From Chitinophaga sp. sic0106 (GTDB lineage Bacteria; Bacteroidota; Bacteroidia; Chitinophagales; Chitinophagaceae), in contig NZ_JAHUWJ010000001.1 in the NCBI RefSeq assembly GCF_019219075.1, positions 124,001 to 188,000 on the forward strand: 64,000 nt of DNA. Direction: 5' to 3'. The notes beneath the pieces were generated by a model. That model was not told where the DNA came from. It was given only the letters and a program-made list of their open reading frames with translations, and made no database searches. Each line of letters opens with the position of its first letter. The stretch's first letter is position 1. Below, piece by piece: positions 8,501 to 17,154 of this stretch. The position numbers were made by a program, and so were the translations under genes.

Positions 8501-8838
8501 GCAGGTGCTGTTATCATGGAAGATGTGCCGGAGGACGGTGGTGCTTTTTAACCCCTGCTTAGGAAGATATTAATCCATCGTGGCAGCAGGGTGCTGTTAT
8601 CTTGGAAGAAGTACCAGAGGACCGTGTTTTTTTAAAACCTGTTTAGGAAGATGATAATCCATCATGGCTGTAGGTGCTGTGATCATGGAAGATGTACCGG
8701 AGGACTGTGGTTTTTTTAAAACCTGTTTAGGAAGATGATAATCCATCATGGCAGCAGGTCCTGTGTTCATGGAAGATGTACCGGATGACCATGGTGTTTT
8801 TTAAAACCTGCTTAGGAAGATATTAATCCATCATGGCA
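8501..8838. repeat. Four tandem copies of an 84-85 bp repeat
   Basis: Direct repeats start at 8501, 8586, 8670 and 8754, with lengths 85, 84, 84 and 85. Each unit runs from GCAGGTGCTG through CATGGAAGATGTACCGGA, a T-rich run, CTGTTTAGGAAGAT and ends ATCCATCATGGCA. A degenerate fifth start is visible at 8839. Copies 2 and 3 share more with each other in the T-rich half, and copies 1 and 4 share TATTAATCC. Stop codons occur in the frames checked, so it is not a repeated protein. There are no spacers of variable sequence, so it is not a CRISPR array. It lies between the SNF2 and comB genes. Function unknown. Confidence 0.9.
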
Positions 8839-8926
8839 GTAGATGCACATTTTAGGGATAGTCCTCTGGGAACACAATCTGGTGGCCTGCTTCTCCAAAA
8901 ATAAAAAGGGTGCCGGAGGCACCCTA

Positions 8927-9655
8927 CTAAAACTCTTCCGCTACCAACTCCCCGTTTTTAAACAACGGCAGCACGTTCGCGCTGTCAGGAGTGAGGCAGT
9001 ACTGAATATCTTTTTCCAGCCCGTATTTAGCCAGTCGCTGGTAGTGGGATGCCTGTTTCATAAAAGTAAACACATCGCCTTTTGCTGCTTCATACATGGT
9101 TTCGGCAGCGAGTGCGGAGTCGCAGTTGACATCAAAATGCGCTTTAATCCTGCTTACCACGGCGCCGGCAAAGAGGGTATCTTCGAGGTTTACCCTGTCT
9201 TTCCAGGCGGCGCAGCCAAGAATTACATTTTGTCCCTGGGCTATCAGGTAGTCGCAAACAGCGCTGATATTAGGGAAAGAACCGGTAACAATCTGGATGG
9301 CATCTTTGGCCATGTGCAGCAGTTTAGTACCGTTGGTAGTAGTGAGTACCAATGTTTTTCCTTCAATAAAGTCGCGGGGATACTCAAAAGGGGAGTTGCC
9401 ATGTACCAGGCCTTCCGCCACTTTTCCATCGCGCTCGCCGGCGGTGATGCCGCCAATAGCGCGACCAATATTCACACACTCTTCCACGGTAGCTACCGGA
9501 ATCACCCGGGACGCCCCATTGTACAGGGCCGTGCAAATCGTGGAGGTAGCACGCAGTACGTCAATAATTACTACGATGCTGTTTTTTACATCATACAGAT
9601 GCAGCAGAGCCGGGGATAAACATACTTCCAGACTCGGTTTGTTACTTTCTGTCAT
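8927..9655 (-). CDS. comB: 2-phosphosulfolactate phosphatase family protein
   Basis: A 242-residue cytoplasmic protein of the ComB family, which removes phosphate from 2-phosphosulfolactate in the coenzyme M route of archaea. In bacteria without coenzyme M the family probably acts on sulfolactate or a related phosphate ester. Family motifs are present: IDVLRATSTI near residue 33, GERDG near 74, GNSPFEYPRD near 87, TTTNGT near 105 and GCAAWKDRVNLEDTLFAG near 149. Length is typical. It is the last gene of a minus-strand group: gcvT, SRPBCC, comB. The gap to the SRPBCC gene is 16 bases, so the two are probably cotranscribed. No other coenzyme M or sulfolactate genes are in the window. Confidence 0.92.
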   Translation of the reverse strand: MTESNKPSLEVCLSPALLHLYDVKNSIVVIIDVLRATSTICTALYNGASRVIPVATVEECVNIGRAIGGITAGERDGKVAEGLVHGNSPFEYPRDFIEGKTLVLTTTNGTKLLHMAKDAIQIVTGSFPNISAVCDYLIAQGQNVILGCAAWKDRVNLEDTLFAGAVVSRIKAHFDVNCDSALAAETMYEAAKGDVFTFMKQASHYQRLAKYGLEKDIQYCLTPDSANVLPLFKNGELVAEEF

Positions 9656-9671
9656 TCAATTGCATTTAGCA

Positions 9672-10145
9672 TTAATCAAGGATCACCCGCCACTTGTCAG
9701 ATTCCGCATACTCCTTAATAGTATCGTTGCGAAGGCATAACAGCTTCGTCATATAGTTCACCAGGTAAAAACGCTCCACCATTCTGCCCAGCCAGCCGTA
9801 AGGCGTGCCAAACTCCATCAGGTCAATCATGACGGTGCCGTTGCCGATCTCCTTATAATAGTGATCATGCTTCATAAATGTAAAATCTCCCTCCTCCATT
9901 TCGTCGGTGAAGTGAACATTCTTATCCATGGCGGTGATCTTGGTGGTCAGCTGCCTGAGTTTCCCCAGGTGTTTGGCCTGCCAGGTCACGGATTCTCCAT
10001 AGGAAATAAGTCCGCTGGTTTTACCTTTAATCGGCTCTTCCCTTGTGCGCTCCATACTCTTTTTATGGAGTCCTATACTACGGCTAAGGTCAAAGACCCG
10101 TTCCCGCGGTGCGTGGATGACGGTCGTCAGATGAATAGTGGGCAT
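9672..10145 (-). CDS. SRPBCC (START-like) domain protein
   Basis: Starting at the ATG at 10145 the product is 157 residues (MPTIHLTTVIHAPRERVFDL...). The opening beta strand followed by the APRERVFDLSRSIGLH helix is the typical start of SRPBCC fold proteins, which bind hydrophobic ligands. VTWQAKHLGKLRQLTTKI and the DLMEFGTPYGWLGRMVERF segment resemble the group often labelled cell-division-inhibitor-like, with no proven role. The frame continues upstream to 10223 but the extra 26 residues look random. No signal peptide. It lies 16 bases before comB and about 110 bases after gcvT. Ligand unknown. Confidence 0.82.
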   Translation of the reverse strand: MPTIHLTTVIHAPRERVFDLSRSIGLHKKSMERTREEPIKGKTSGLISYGESVTWQAKHLGKLRQLTTKITAMDKNVHFTDEMEEGDFTFMKHDHYYKEIGNGTVMIDLMEFGTPYGWLGRMVERFYLVNYMTKLLCLRNDTIKEYAESDKWRVILD

Positions 10146-10254
10146 AGATATGGTGTAATTACAAAAATTCCGGTACCCGGAAATTCCAGGCACCGAAATT
10201 AATAATATTAACCGGCTATTCATATTTCAATTCGCCGGTACAACAATTTTATGC

Positions 10255-11337
10255 TTATCCCAGGAAAGGAACCTTCACCACTTTTGCTTTCAGGAGCTTA
10301 TCACGTACGGCGATAAAGATCTCTCCATCCAGCGCTGCATGGGAGGTTTTAACGTATCCGAGGCCGATAGCTTTTTGCAGGCTAGGGGATTGGGTACCGG
10401 AAGTTACACGGCCAATCACATTGCCGGCAGCGTCTTTAATTTCGTAGTCGTGACGGGGAATACCTTTGTCCACCATTTCAAAACCTACCAGTTTCTGTGC
10501 CACTCCGTTAGCTTTCTGAGCTTCGAAAATAGCGCGGGAAGGGAAATCTTTAGTGAATTTGGTGATCCAGCCCAAACCTGCTTCCATAGGGGAAGTGCGG
10601 TCGTCAATATCATTACCATAGAGGCAGAAGCCCATTTCCAGGCGGAGGGTATCACGCGCACCCAGGCCGATTGGTTTCAGACCTTTACCCAATGAAAACA
10701 GTGCATCCCAGATTTTATTGGCCGCACCGTCTGCATCTTCAAAGTATATTTCAATACCACCGGCGCCGGTGTAACCGGTAGCGCTGATCAGTACATTAGG
10801 CACACCTGCAAATTCGCCTTTAGCGAAAGTGTAATATTTCAGGTTTACCAGGTCAATCTCGGTCAGCGGCTGCAGCATGCTGGTAGCATTAGGCCCCTGG
10901 ATGGCGAGGAGACAGGTTTTATCGGAAATATTGTGCATTTCCACATTCTTCGTGTTGAACTGGCTGATTCTGTTCCAGTCTTTTTCAATGTTGCTGGCGT
11001 TTACCACCAACATATACACGTTGTTTGGCTCAATGCAATACACCAGCAGGTCATCTACGATACCGCCATCGTCGTTAGGGAGGCAGCTGTACTGCGCTTT
11101 ACCTGCAGTGAGTTTGGAGGCATCGTTGGAGGTTACACGCTGAATCAGGTCCAGTGCGTTTTCCCCTTTCAGCATGAACTCGCCCATGTGGCTCACATCA
11201 AAAACTCCTGCATTGGTGCGTACGGCCTGGTGTTCGTCGTTGATCCCTGTATAGGATATTGGCATGTTGTAACCTGCGAATGGAGCCATTTTCGCACCCA
11301 GCGCAATGTGTTTTTCTGTAAAAGGCGTGTTTTTCAT
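10255..11337 (-). CDS. gcvT: Glycine cleavage system T protein (aminomethyltransferase)
   Basis: A 360-residue protein, the usual length. It transfers the methylene group from aminomethyl-lipoyl H protein to tetrahydrofolate, releasing ammonia. Motifs: an N-terminal [16 protein letters not shown], the conserved [11 protein letters not shown] near residue 43, [13 protein letters not shown] near 190 and [12 protein letters not shown] near 225, with the C-terminal barrel ending in [19 protein letters not shown]. The other glycine cleavage genes (gcvH, gcvP) are not in the window, so they are encoded elsewhere. A good -7 element lies 20 bases upstream of the start. Confidence 0.98.
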   Translation of the reverse strand: MKNTPFTEKHIALGAKMAPFAGYNMPISYTGINDEHQAVRTNAGVFDVSHMGEFMLKGENALDLIQRVTSNDASKLTAGKAQYSCLPNDDGGIVDDLLVYCIEPNNVYMLVVNASNIEKDWNRISQFNTKNVEMHNISDKTCLLAIQGPNATSMLQPLTEIDLVNLKYYTFAKGEFAGVPNVLISATGYTGAGGIEIYFEDADGAANKIWDALFSLGKGLKPIGLGARDTLRLEMGFCLYGNDIDDRTSPMEAGLGWITKFTKDFPSRAIFEAQKANGVAQKLVGFEMVDKGIPRHDYEIKDAAGNVIGRVTSGTQSPSLQKAIGLGYVKTSHAALDGEIFIAVRDKLLKAKVVKVPFLG

Positions 11338-11357
11338 ACTTATTTTTTAAAACGCGG

Positions 11358-11391
11358 CAAAAATAGCACTTTGACTTATACCAACAGCAAA
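11358..11391 (-). promoter_or_regulatory. Bacteroidota-type promoter for gcvT
   Basis: On the minus strand TATTTTTG (11365-11358) matches the TAnnTTTG -7 consensus, with TTTG (11391-11388) upstream at a spacing of 22 bases, slightly longer than usual. Transcription would start only a few bases before the gcvT ATG at 11337. Confidence 0.5.
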
Positions 11392-11539
11392 CCCCGTTCT
11401 ACGAATGACGATTAACAGACCGAAGGGTTATATTATAATTAGCTAATATACAATGGATAGTAAAAAAGAACTGGCATGAATTTCTTTATTGCAAGGAGGT
11501 AATTCGTAATTTTGCCTTCACACCCAAAACCAGTTTGCT

Positions 11540-12895
11540 GTGAAAAAGATCACCTGGCTTTTACCATTGGTAGTTACTACCGTGTTAGTAAGCGCACAGA
11601 AAAAGAGCGACCGAAAAACCCTGACAAACCTGCAACAGCACATCAGCTATTTAAGCAGCGACAAGCTGGAAGGCCGCCTTACCGGCGCTCCCGGCGAAAA
11701 ACTGGCTGCTGAATACATCCAGAGTCAGATGCAGCAGATAGGCCTGCTCCCCATGGGAACGGAAGGATTTCTGCAAACCTTTTCTGTAAAGGAAGGTCGC
11801 GAACCTGCGGCCACCTGCAGCTTTGAGCTTAATCACAAAGCACTTGCCGCGGGTACCCAATATGTGCCGCTGCCATTTACGGCTATCAAAGCGGCAAAAG
11901 GAGAGGTGCTGCCCCAGGCAAACGAACCGGATAACATCTGGCTGATCAATGTGGCAGAGCTGGACACCGCGAAGTACGCGTCGCGCCGGGAGATGTACCA
12001 GCGCGAAACCGCCGAAGCTGGGAAGGCGGGCGCTACGGGCATCATATTTTTTAACGGCACTGAATCTCTCCCCGAAATAAACAGCTGGCTGGAAACCAAT
12101 GAAACAGCAGCGGCCATCCCGGCAGTATGGGTGAGCAAAGAGATCAGCAAAATACTGGCCGATGAAGAGGCCAACAGCTTCCTTATTCAGCTTAACGTAG
12201 CCCTCAAACCGGTTAAGAGAACCGGTACCAACGTAATTGGTTATGTAGATAATAAAGCCGCACGCACGGTGATCATCGGGGCACATTACGACCACCTGGG
12301 CTACGGAGAGGATAACAACGGCGTCACCAAAGGCAAGATGCTCTACCATGGCGCCAATGACAATGCCAGCGGTATTGCAGCACTGCTGGAGCTGGCCAGG
12401 CAGGTGAAAGCCTCCAAATTAAAAAATACCAACTACCTGTTTGTGGCCTTTTCGGGCAATGAGCAGTCGCTCAGCGGCTCCAGATACCTGGCAAGCCATC
12501 CTCCGATAAACCTGAGTCAGGCTAACTACATGCTCAACCTGGATATGATAGGCCGCCTCAATCCATCCCATGGCCTGCAGATTGCCGGCATGGGCACCAG
12601 CCCTTCCTGGTCAAAACTGCTGGAAAACGCTGACAAGGAAACTAAAGTAGTGTATGAAGCCAGCGGGGTAGGGAACTCAGATCATACTTCCTTTTACCGG
12701 AAACAGATCCCTGTATTGTTTTTCTTTACCGGGCTGGATGATTTCCACCTGCCGGAAGACAGCGCAGATAAAATCAATTACGAAGGCACCCTCACCGTGA
12801 TGAAACTGGTATTTGAACTGATGGAAAAAACCGATAACCTGGAAAAACTGGCCTTTACCGCTACCCCGGAACCTACCACCGCAGCCATCAAATAA
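11540..12895 (+). CDS. Exported M28-family peptidase with PA insert; catalytic Glu replaced by Asn
   Basis: A 451-residue protein with a GTG start and a signal peptide (MKKITWLLPLVVTTVLVSAQ). A protease-associated domain spans roughly 120-220. The M28 zinc-peptidase domain follows: GAHYDHLG (zinc His, near 253), GANDNASG (bridging Asp, near 275), NLDMIGR (Asp, near 335) and SDHTSFY (His, near 380). At the position where the family has Glu-Glu (catalytic base then zinc ligand) this protein reads SGNEQSLSGS, so the first Glu is Asn. The five metal ligands look intact, but the general base is missing. It may be inactive or altered. A TAATTTTG element (11507-11514) lies just upstream. The gene is divergent from gcvT and there is no obvious operon partner. 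Confidence 0.92.
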   Translation: MKKITWLLPLVVTTVLVSAQKKSDRKTLTNLQQHISYLSSDKLEGRLTGAPGEKLAAEYIQSQMQQIGLLPMGTEGFLQTFSVKEGREPAATCSFELNHKALAAGTQYVPLPFTAIKAAKGEVLPQANEPDNIWLINVAELDTAKYASRREMYQRETAEAGKAGATGIIFFNGTESLPEINSWLETNETAAAIPAVWVSKEISKILADEEANSFLIQLNVALKPVKRTGTNVIGYVDNKAARTVIIGAHYDHLGYGEDNNGVTKGKMLYHGANDNASGIAALLELARQVKASKLKNTNYLFVAFSGNEQSLSGSRYLASHPPINLSQANYMLNLDMIGRLNPSHGLQIAGMGTSPSWSKLLENADKETKVVYEASGVGNSDHTSFYRKQIPVLFFFTGLDDFHLPEDSADKINYEGTLTVMKLVFELMEKTDNLEKLAFTATPEPTTAAIK

Positions 12896-13009
12896 TCAAA
12901 GCTGATGCTGATATACTAACGAATTTTATAAATTCGCAATTCGTTTCTGTCCGACTATACCATAGCTGGGCAGTATTGCGTAATTTGTAATTCGTAATCA
13001 AATTCCTGA

Positions 13010-13405
13010 ATGGACGAAAAACTGGCGGTAGTATACCGGTACTTTCAGCTGCTGGAGAACTTTTCAGTGGACGCGGCTGAATTTGCCAGCATCTTTCATC
13101 CAAATATCATTCAAACTGAATACCCCAATCAGATGTCGCGTGATATTAAACAAAGGAATTTCGACATCATACTGGAAAGTATGGCCACTACCCGGCTCAT
13201 TCTCAAAACCCAGCACTACAGCGTGCTCAAGGCCTTTGAAAACGGGAATACACTGGTAGTGGAGGCCGAATGGAGAGGAGAAATTGGTGTGGACGCAGGA
13301 AAATTTCGCCGCGGTCAGACCATGAAAGCGTTTATTTGCACTATAATTGAATTCCGCGACGGTAAAATATACCGCCAGCGGAATTATGATTGCTACGAAC
13401 ATTAA
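13010..13405 (+). CDS. NTF2-like/SnoaL-like domain protein
   Basis: A 131-residue cytoplasmic protein with the NTF2-like cone fold pattern: an N-terminal helix (VVYRYFQLLENFSVDAAEFA), the FASIFHPNI segment typical of SnoaL-like proteins, a second helix (NFDIILESMATTRLIL) and the four closing strands (VLKAFENGNTLVVEAEW, TMKAFICTIIEFRDGKI, YRQRNYDCYE). Members bind or isomerise small molecules, but the substrate cannot be inferred. It stands between the M28 gene and a lipoprotein gene that begins 11 bases after its stop, so the two are probably cotranscribed. Confidence 0.82.
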   Translation: MDEKLAVVYRYFQLLENFSVDAAEFASIFHPNIIQTEYPNQMSRDIKQRNFDIILESMATTRLILKTQHYSVLKAFENGNTLVVEAEWRGEIGVDAGKFRRGQTMKAFICTIIEFRDGKIYRQRNYDCYEH

Positions 13406-13416
13406 CATTGGAAGAT

Positions 13417-13821
13417 ATGGGAAAGATATTATCGCTTTTGGCCCTGGCAGCCGGACTGCTGTTTGCTTGTAACCCTCAGCGCGAAGGCACTACAGACAGA
13501 TCCAGGTATGACGTGATCACTGAAAAAAGCTACATCTACCGCGAACATAAGCCAGCCCCGGGTCCGCTGACCGACTCCGTAATGGCCCTCAAACAACAAA
13601 TCACTGAATACCTGCAGCAACAGGGATTCAAACCTCATATGGCCGGAAAAGACAGCCTCCTGTTTGTCAGAAGCAACAACCAGGAAGTGATGATCGAACT
13701 GCCTGCTCCGCAGGATATCTGGGAAATGAATACCATCATCGTTTTCGATCCGGCTAAAAACCCGCTGTTTATAAATCTCCACAAAGGAACTGCTCAATTA
13801 GATCATTACCTTAATAAATAA
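13417..13821 (+). CDS. Small lipoprotein of unknown function
   Basis: From the ATG at 13417 the product is 134 residues. MGKILSLLALAAGLLFAC gives a lipoprotein signal with a lipobox LFAC, so the mature protein starts at Cys18 and is lipid-anchored in the envelope. The remainder is polar, with a helix (LKQQITEYLQQQGFK) and strands. No family recognised. It starts 11 bases after the NTF2-like gene, preceded by GGAAG, and ends 11 bases before the nrtR start. The frame is open back to 13390, but that start would spoil the signal peptide. Confidence 0.75.
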   Translation: MGKILSLLALAAGLLFACNPQREGTTDRSRYDVITEKSYIYREHKPAPGPLTDSVMALKQQITEYLQQQGFKPHMAGKDSLLFVRSNNQEVMIELPAPQDIWEMNTIIVFDPAKNPLFINLHKGTAQLDHYLNK

Positions 13822-13832
13822 TCCGGTTAACA

Positions 13833-14519
13833 TTGGCCATCAGACAGCAAATAAAACTTACCGTAGACGCAGTTGTATTCGGATATATACCCAAGGAAGG
13901 TATCGTGGTCCTGCTGATCAAACGTACCATCGAACCTTTCCTGCACAGCTGGGCGCTGCCCGGAGGCTTCGTACGCGACGAAGAATCCCTCGAGCATGCC
14001 GTTACCAGAGAACTCCTCACCGAAGCCGGTGTGAATATCAACTACCTCGAACAATTATATACTTTCGGCATGCCCAACCGCGATCCCCGCGGCCGCGTAG
14101 TGTCCATCGCCTATTTCGGACTGGTAAATCCCACCAATTTCAAGCTGGCCGCCAGCTCCGATGCAGAAGACGCCTCCTGGTTCAATATCAAGGACCTGCC
14201 AGACCTCGCCTTTGACCATGCTACCATTATTAACCTGGCCGTAGGGCGACTCCGAAACAAAATCAGGTACGAGCCCATCGGATTTGAGCTGCTGGATAAA
14301 AAATTCCCGATCGCCGACCTCGAAAAGCTGTACGAAACACTGCTCGACAGGCCCATCGATCGCCGCAACTTCCAGAAAAAAATAAATCACCTGGGCATCC
14401 TCATCGCACATAACGAGAAGCAGAAACAAGTGTCGCAGGGCCGCCCGGCAAAGCTTTTCAGCTTCAATGAAGAAAAATACTTCCAGCTGAAAAAAGACGG
14501 AATGGCCTTCGAAATATAA
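13833..14519 (+). CDS. nrtR: NrtR, Nudix-type transcriptional repressor of NAD biosynthesis genes
   Basis: A 228-residue protein with an N-terminal Nudix-like domain and a C-terminal winged helix (from about 145: PIGFELLDKKFPIADLEKLY, then FQKKINHLGIL), the architecture of NrtR. NrtR represses NAD synthesis or salvage genes and is released by ADP-ribose. The Nudix box is degenerate: GGFVRDEE...RELLTEAGV has Thr where active enzymes have the first Glu of the EE pair, fitting a ligand-binding rather than hydrolysing protein. The start is TTG at 13833 (MAIRQQIK); no ATG is available in a sensible place. It directly precedes nadM-Nudix and nadV, and a palindrome lies in between, so the regulatory target is local. 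Confidence 0.9.
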   Translation: MAIRQQIKLTVDAVVFGYIPKEGIVVLLIKRTIEPFLHSWALPGGFVRDEESLEHAVTRELLTEAGVNINYLEQLYTFGMPNRDPRGRVVSIAYFGLVNPTNFKLAASSDAEDASWFNIKDLPDLAFDHATIINLAVGRLRNKIRYEPIGFELLDKKFPIADLEKLYETLLDRPIDRRNFQKKINHLGILIAHNEKQKQVSQGRPAKLFSFNEEKYFQLKKDGMAFEI

Positions 14520-14530
14520 CCCGAAGTCTA

Positions 14531-14604
14531 TTTTGTGTATTTTTTACAAAAATTATTTTGGTAGATTCAAATACCTTATTATATTTGTGTAACAATTACA
14601 CAAA
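14531..14604 (+). promoter_or_regulatory. Promoter of the nadM-nadV operon with NrtR-type operator
   Basis: TTTG (14557-14560) and TATATTTG (14580-14587), 19 bases apart, match the Bacteroidota promoter consensus. A palindrome with arms TTTGTGTAA and TTACACAAA separated by CAA covers 14584-14604, overlapping the -7 element and the likely start of transcription. A second, weaker palindrome with TTTTGT and ACAAAA arms lies at 14531-14551, just upstream of the -33 element. Binding of NrtR here would block RNA polymerase. The position beside nrtR supports this reading. Confidence 0.75.
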
Positions 14605-14615
14605 ATAGCTCGAAG

Positions 14616-15527
14616 ATGCAAGTAACAAAGCCCACAGGAGTTATTATCGCCAGGTTTCAGACACCCTCCTTACACGAAGGTCACCTGGAAATAATCAGAC
14701 AGGTAAAGGAACACCACAACCGTGTACTGATTGTATTAGGCGTAAGCCCCGTTAAAGGCAGCCGCAAAAATCCGCTGGACTATTACACCCGCGAACGGAT
14801 GATCAAACAGCTGTTCCCGGAAATAATCGTTCTCCCGATCAGCGACCAGAAATCCGATAAAGTTTGGTCCAACAAACTGGATGACCTGCTCCGCACCAAC
14901 TTCCCACACGAATCATTCCTGTTGTATGGTAGTCGCGATAGCTTTATCAACGCCTACAGCGGCAAATATAAAACAGTAGCCCTCGCCCCGGTGAAGGACT
15001 ACAACGCCACCGCCCTGCGGGAGGCCATCTCCGATAAGGTATTTGATACGGAAGAATTCAGAGCCGGCATCATCTATAATACCTACGGCCTTTTCCCTTC
15101 TGTATACGCCACCGTAGACATCGCCGTATTCAGGAACAACCACCAGGAACTGCTCCTCGGCAAAAAGCCAAACGAAAGCGAATGGCGCCTCCCCGGCGGG
15201 TTCTCTGACCCTACGGATGAATCTTTCGAAATAGCCGCCAGGCGGGAGCTACAGGAAGAGTGCGGCGACTTTGAAGTGAGCGCAATGGAATACGTTACCT
15301 CCCTCCGGGTAAACGACTGGCGCTACCGCAACGAAACCAATAAAATCATCACCACGCTGTTCGCTACCAACCTCGTTTATGGCGAACCTGCCGCAGGCGA
15401 CGACCTCGAAGCACTCCGGTGGATTACCGTAAAAGACATTCCCCAGCTGATTGAAGACGGCACCATAACGGATACGCATATACCATTACTACAGCAACTG
15501 TTCAATAAATACTTTATCCAAGCTTAA
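14616..15527 (+). CDS. nadM: Bifunctional NMN adenylyltransferase / Nudix hydrolase
   Basis: A 303-residue fusion. Residues 1-170 form a nucleotidyltransferase with the ATP-binding sequence GVIIARFQTPSLHEGHLEII (the HxGH motif appears as HEGH) and a C-terminal signature YNATALREAI near residue 130. It joins NMN and ATP to make NAD. From about 185 a Nudix domain follows (EWRLPGGFSD, RRELQEECGD near 215-225), with the REUxEE core intact, so it is probably active on ADP-ribose or a related nucleotide. It begins 12 bases after the operator and lies 11 bases before nadV. Together they convert nicotinamide to NAD in two steps. Confidence 0.96.
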   Translation: MQVTKPTGVIIARFQTPSLHEGHLEIIRQVKEHHNRVLIVLGVSPVKGSRKNPLDYYTRERMIKQLFPEIIVLPISDQKSDKVWSNKLDDLLRTNFPHESFLLYGSRDSFINAYSGKYKTVALAPVKDYNATALREAISDKVFDTEEFRAGIIYNTYGLFPSVYATVDIAVFRNNHQELLLGKKPNESEWRLPGGFSDPTDESFEIAARRELQEECGDFEVSAMEYVTSLRVNDWRYRNETNKIITTLFATNLVYGEPAAGDDLEALRWITVKDIPQLIEDGTITDTHIPLLQQLFNKYFIQA

Positions 15528-15538
15528 ATACACCGGCC

Positions 15539-16954
15539 ATGACAAAAGAAAATCTTCTCCTCCTCGCAGACGCCTATAAGTACTCCCACCATAAATTCTA
15601 CATTCCCGGTACTGAATACATCTATTCATACATGGAAAGCAGAGGAGGCAAATTCGACGAAACCGTTTTCTATGGACTACAATATTTCCTGAAAGAATAC
15701 CTGGAAGGTGTAGTGATCACCAAAGAAAAACTGGATGAAGCCAGCACAGAACTACTGGAGGTGTTTGGTCGCGACGATATTTTTGACCGCAGCCGCTTCG
15801 AATACATCATCAACCAACACGGTGGCAAGCTGCCTATACGCATCAAAGCCGTAAAAGAAGGTACAGTCGTTCCCGTTAGGAACGTACTCATGACCATCGA
15901 AAATACTGACCCGGAATGCTACTGGCTCACCAACTTCCTGGAAACACTGCTGATGCAGGTCTGGTACCCTTGTACCGTGGCTTCTGTATCCCGGGAGATT
16001 AAAAAAATAGTGAAACAATATTACGAGAAAACTGCCTCTGCAGCAGCTTTCGCCGGTATCGACTTCGTACTGAACGACTTCGGTTTCCGCGGCGCCAGCT
16101 CTGTAGAAAGTGCCGGCATCGGTGGCAGCGCCCACCTGGTAAGCTTCTCCGGAAGCGATACCATCGCCGGATCTACCTACGCTAAGAGATACTACCAGGC
16201 AAAAACCGCCCCCGGCCTTTCCATCCCCGCTACTGAACATAGCATTTGTACCCTGCTCGGCGAAGAAGGTGAACTGGAAATTTTCAAACATGTACTCAAC
16301 ACCTTCCCAACCGGAACTATCGCCTGCGTATCAGACTCTTACAACATCTTCCGGGCCTGCGAACAATACTGGGGCACTGAACTAAGAGATCAGATCCTGG
16401 CCCGGAAAGGTACCCTCGTAATCCGCCCCGACAGCGGCGACCCCGTGCAAACCCTGCTCCGCGTATTCGACATCCTGATGAACAAATTCGGATACACCGT
16501 GAATGAAAAAGGATACAAAGTATTGCCACCGCAGGTACGCGTAATACAGGGCGACGGTATCAGCTACAGCTCCATCCCCGGCATATTTGCCGCACTTGAC
16601 ACAGCCGGCATCAGCGCCGAAAACCTGGTACTGGGCATGGGCGGCGCACTATTACAACGCGTAAACCGTGATACACAGGAGTTTGCACTCAAATGCTCCT
16701 ACGCACAGGTAAACGGCCAGCACATTGATGTACAGAAAAGCCCGGTGGAGCTGGACGCACAAGGCAACCTGCGCACATCTTTCAAAAAATCAAAAGCCGG
16801 CAAACTCAAACTGGTAGCGGAAAACGGCCAGTTGGTTACCATGCGCCAGGACGAACGTCCGGAACTGGAAGACCAGCTGATCACCGTTTTCGAAAACGGG
16901 CACCTCACCACCAATATTACCTTTGACGAGGTGAGGCATAACGCGAAATTTTAA
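15539..16954 (+). CDS. nadV: Nicotinamide phosphoribosyltransferase
   Basis: A 471-residue enzyme of the NAMPT family, normal length. It makes NMN from nicotinamide and PRPP. Recognisable sequence includes LLLADAYKYSHHKFYIPGT at the N-terminus, the central FGFRGASSVESAGIGGSAH near residue 180, IPATEHSICT near 230, the RPDSGDPVQT motif near 300 and GMGGALLQRVNRDT near 365. It starts 11 bases after the nadM stop and supplies the NMN that NadM adenylates. The operon ends with a strong hairpin at 16975-17004. Confidence 0.97.
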   Translation: MTKENLLLLADAYKYSHHKFYIPGTEYIYSYMESRGGKFDETVFYGLQYFLKEYLEGVVITKEKLDEASTELLEVFGRDDIFDRSRFEYIINQHGGKLPIRIKAVKEGTVVPVRNVLMTIENTDPECYWLTNFLETLLMQVWYPCTVASVSREIKKIVKQYYEKTASAAAFAGIDFVLNDFGFRGASSVESAGIGGSAHLVSFSGSDTIAGSTYAKRYYQAKTAPGLSIPATEHSICTLLGEEGELEIFKHVLNTFPTGTIACVSDSYNIFRACEQYWGTELRDQILARKGTLVIRPDSGDPVQTLLRVFDILMNKFGYTVNEKGYKVLPPQVRVIQGDGISYSSIPGIFAALDTAGISAENLVLGMGGALLQRVNRDTQEFALKCSYAQVNGQHIDVQKSPVELDAQGNLRTSFKKSKAGKLKLVAENGQLVTMRQDERPELEDQLITVFENGHLTTNITFDEVRHNAKF

Positions 16955-16974
16955 CAGTTTCCTTAAAAGTACCA

Positions 16975-17004
16975 GGCGGGCCGCTTCCAATGGAGCGGCC
17001 CGCC
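16975..17004 (+). terminator. Terminator after nadV
   Basis: GGCGGGCCGCTtCCA pairs with TGGaGCGGCCCGCC to form a very stable stem with a tiny loop, 20 bases after the nadV stop. It is followed by TCGTTTAACC, a weak U-tract. Confidence 0.7.
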
Positions 17005-17154
17005 TCGTTTAACCTTATCTGCTACCTTATTGCTGCTTTTTTAGTTAATTTTGGAAAGATTACAACTGTCACGGCCTACAATGTGGGCGCTATGCCAATA
17101 GCAACAAACTTTAGATATCAACATGCGACTAAAATATTCTAAAACTGTCATCCT

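Noticed and set aside
8501-8838. CRISPR array
   Set aside because: The units are contiguous with no unique spacers, and no cas genes are in the window.
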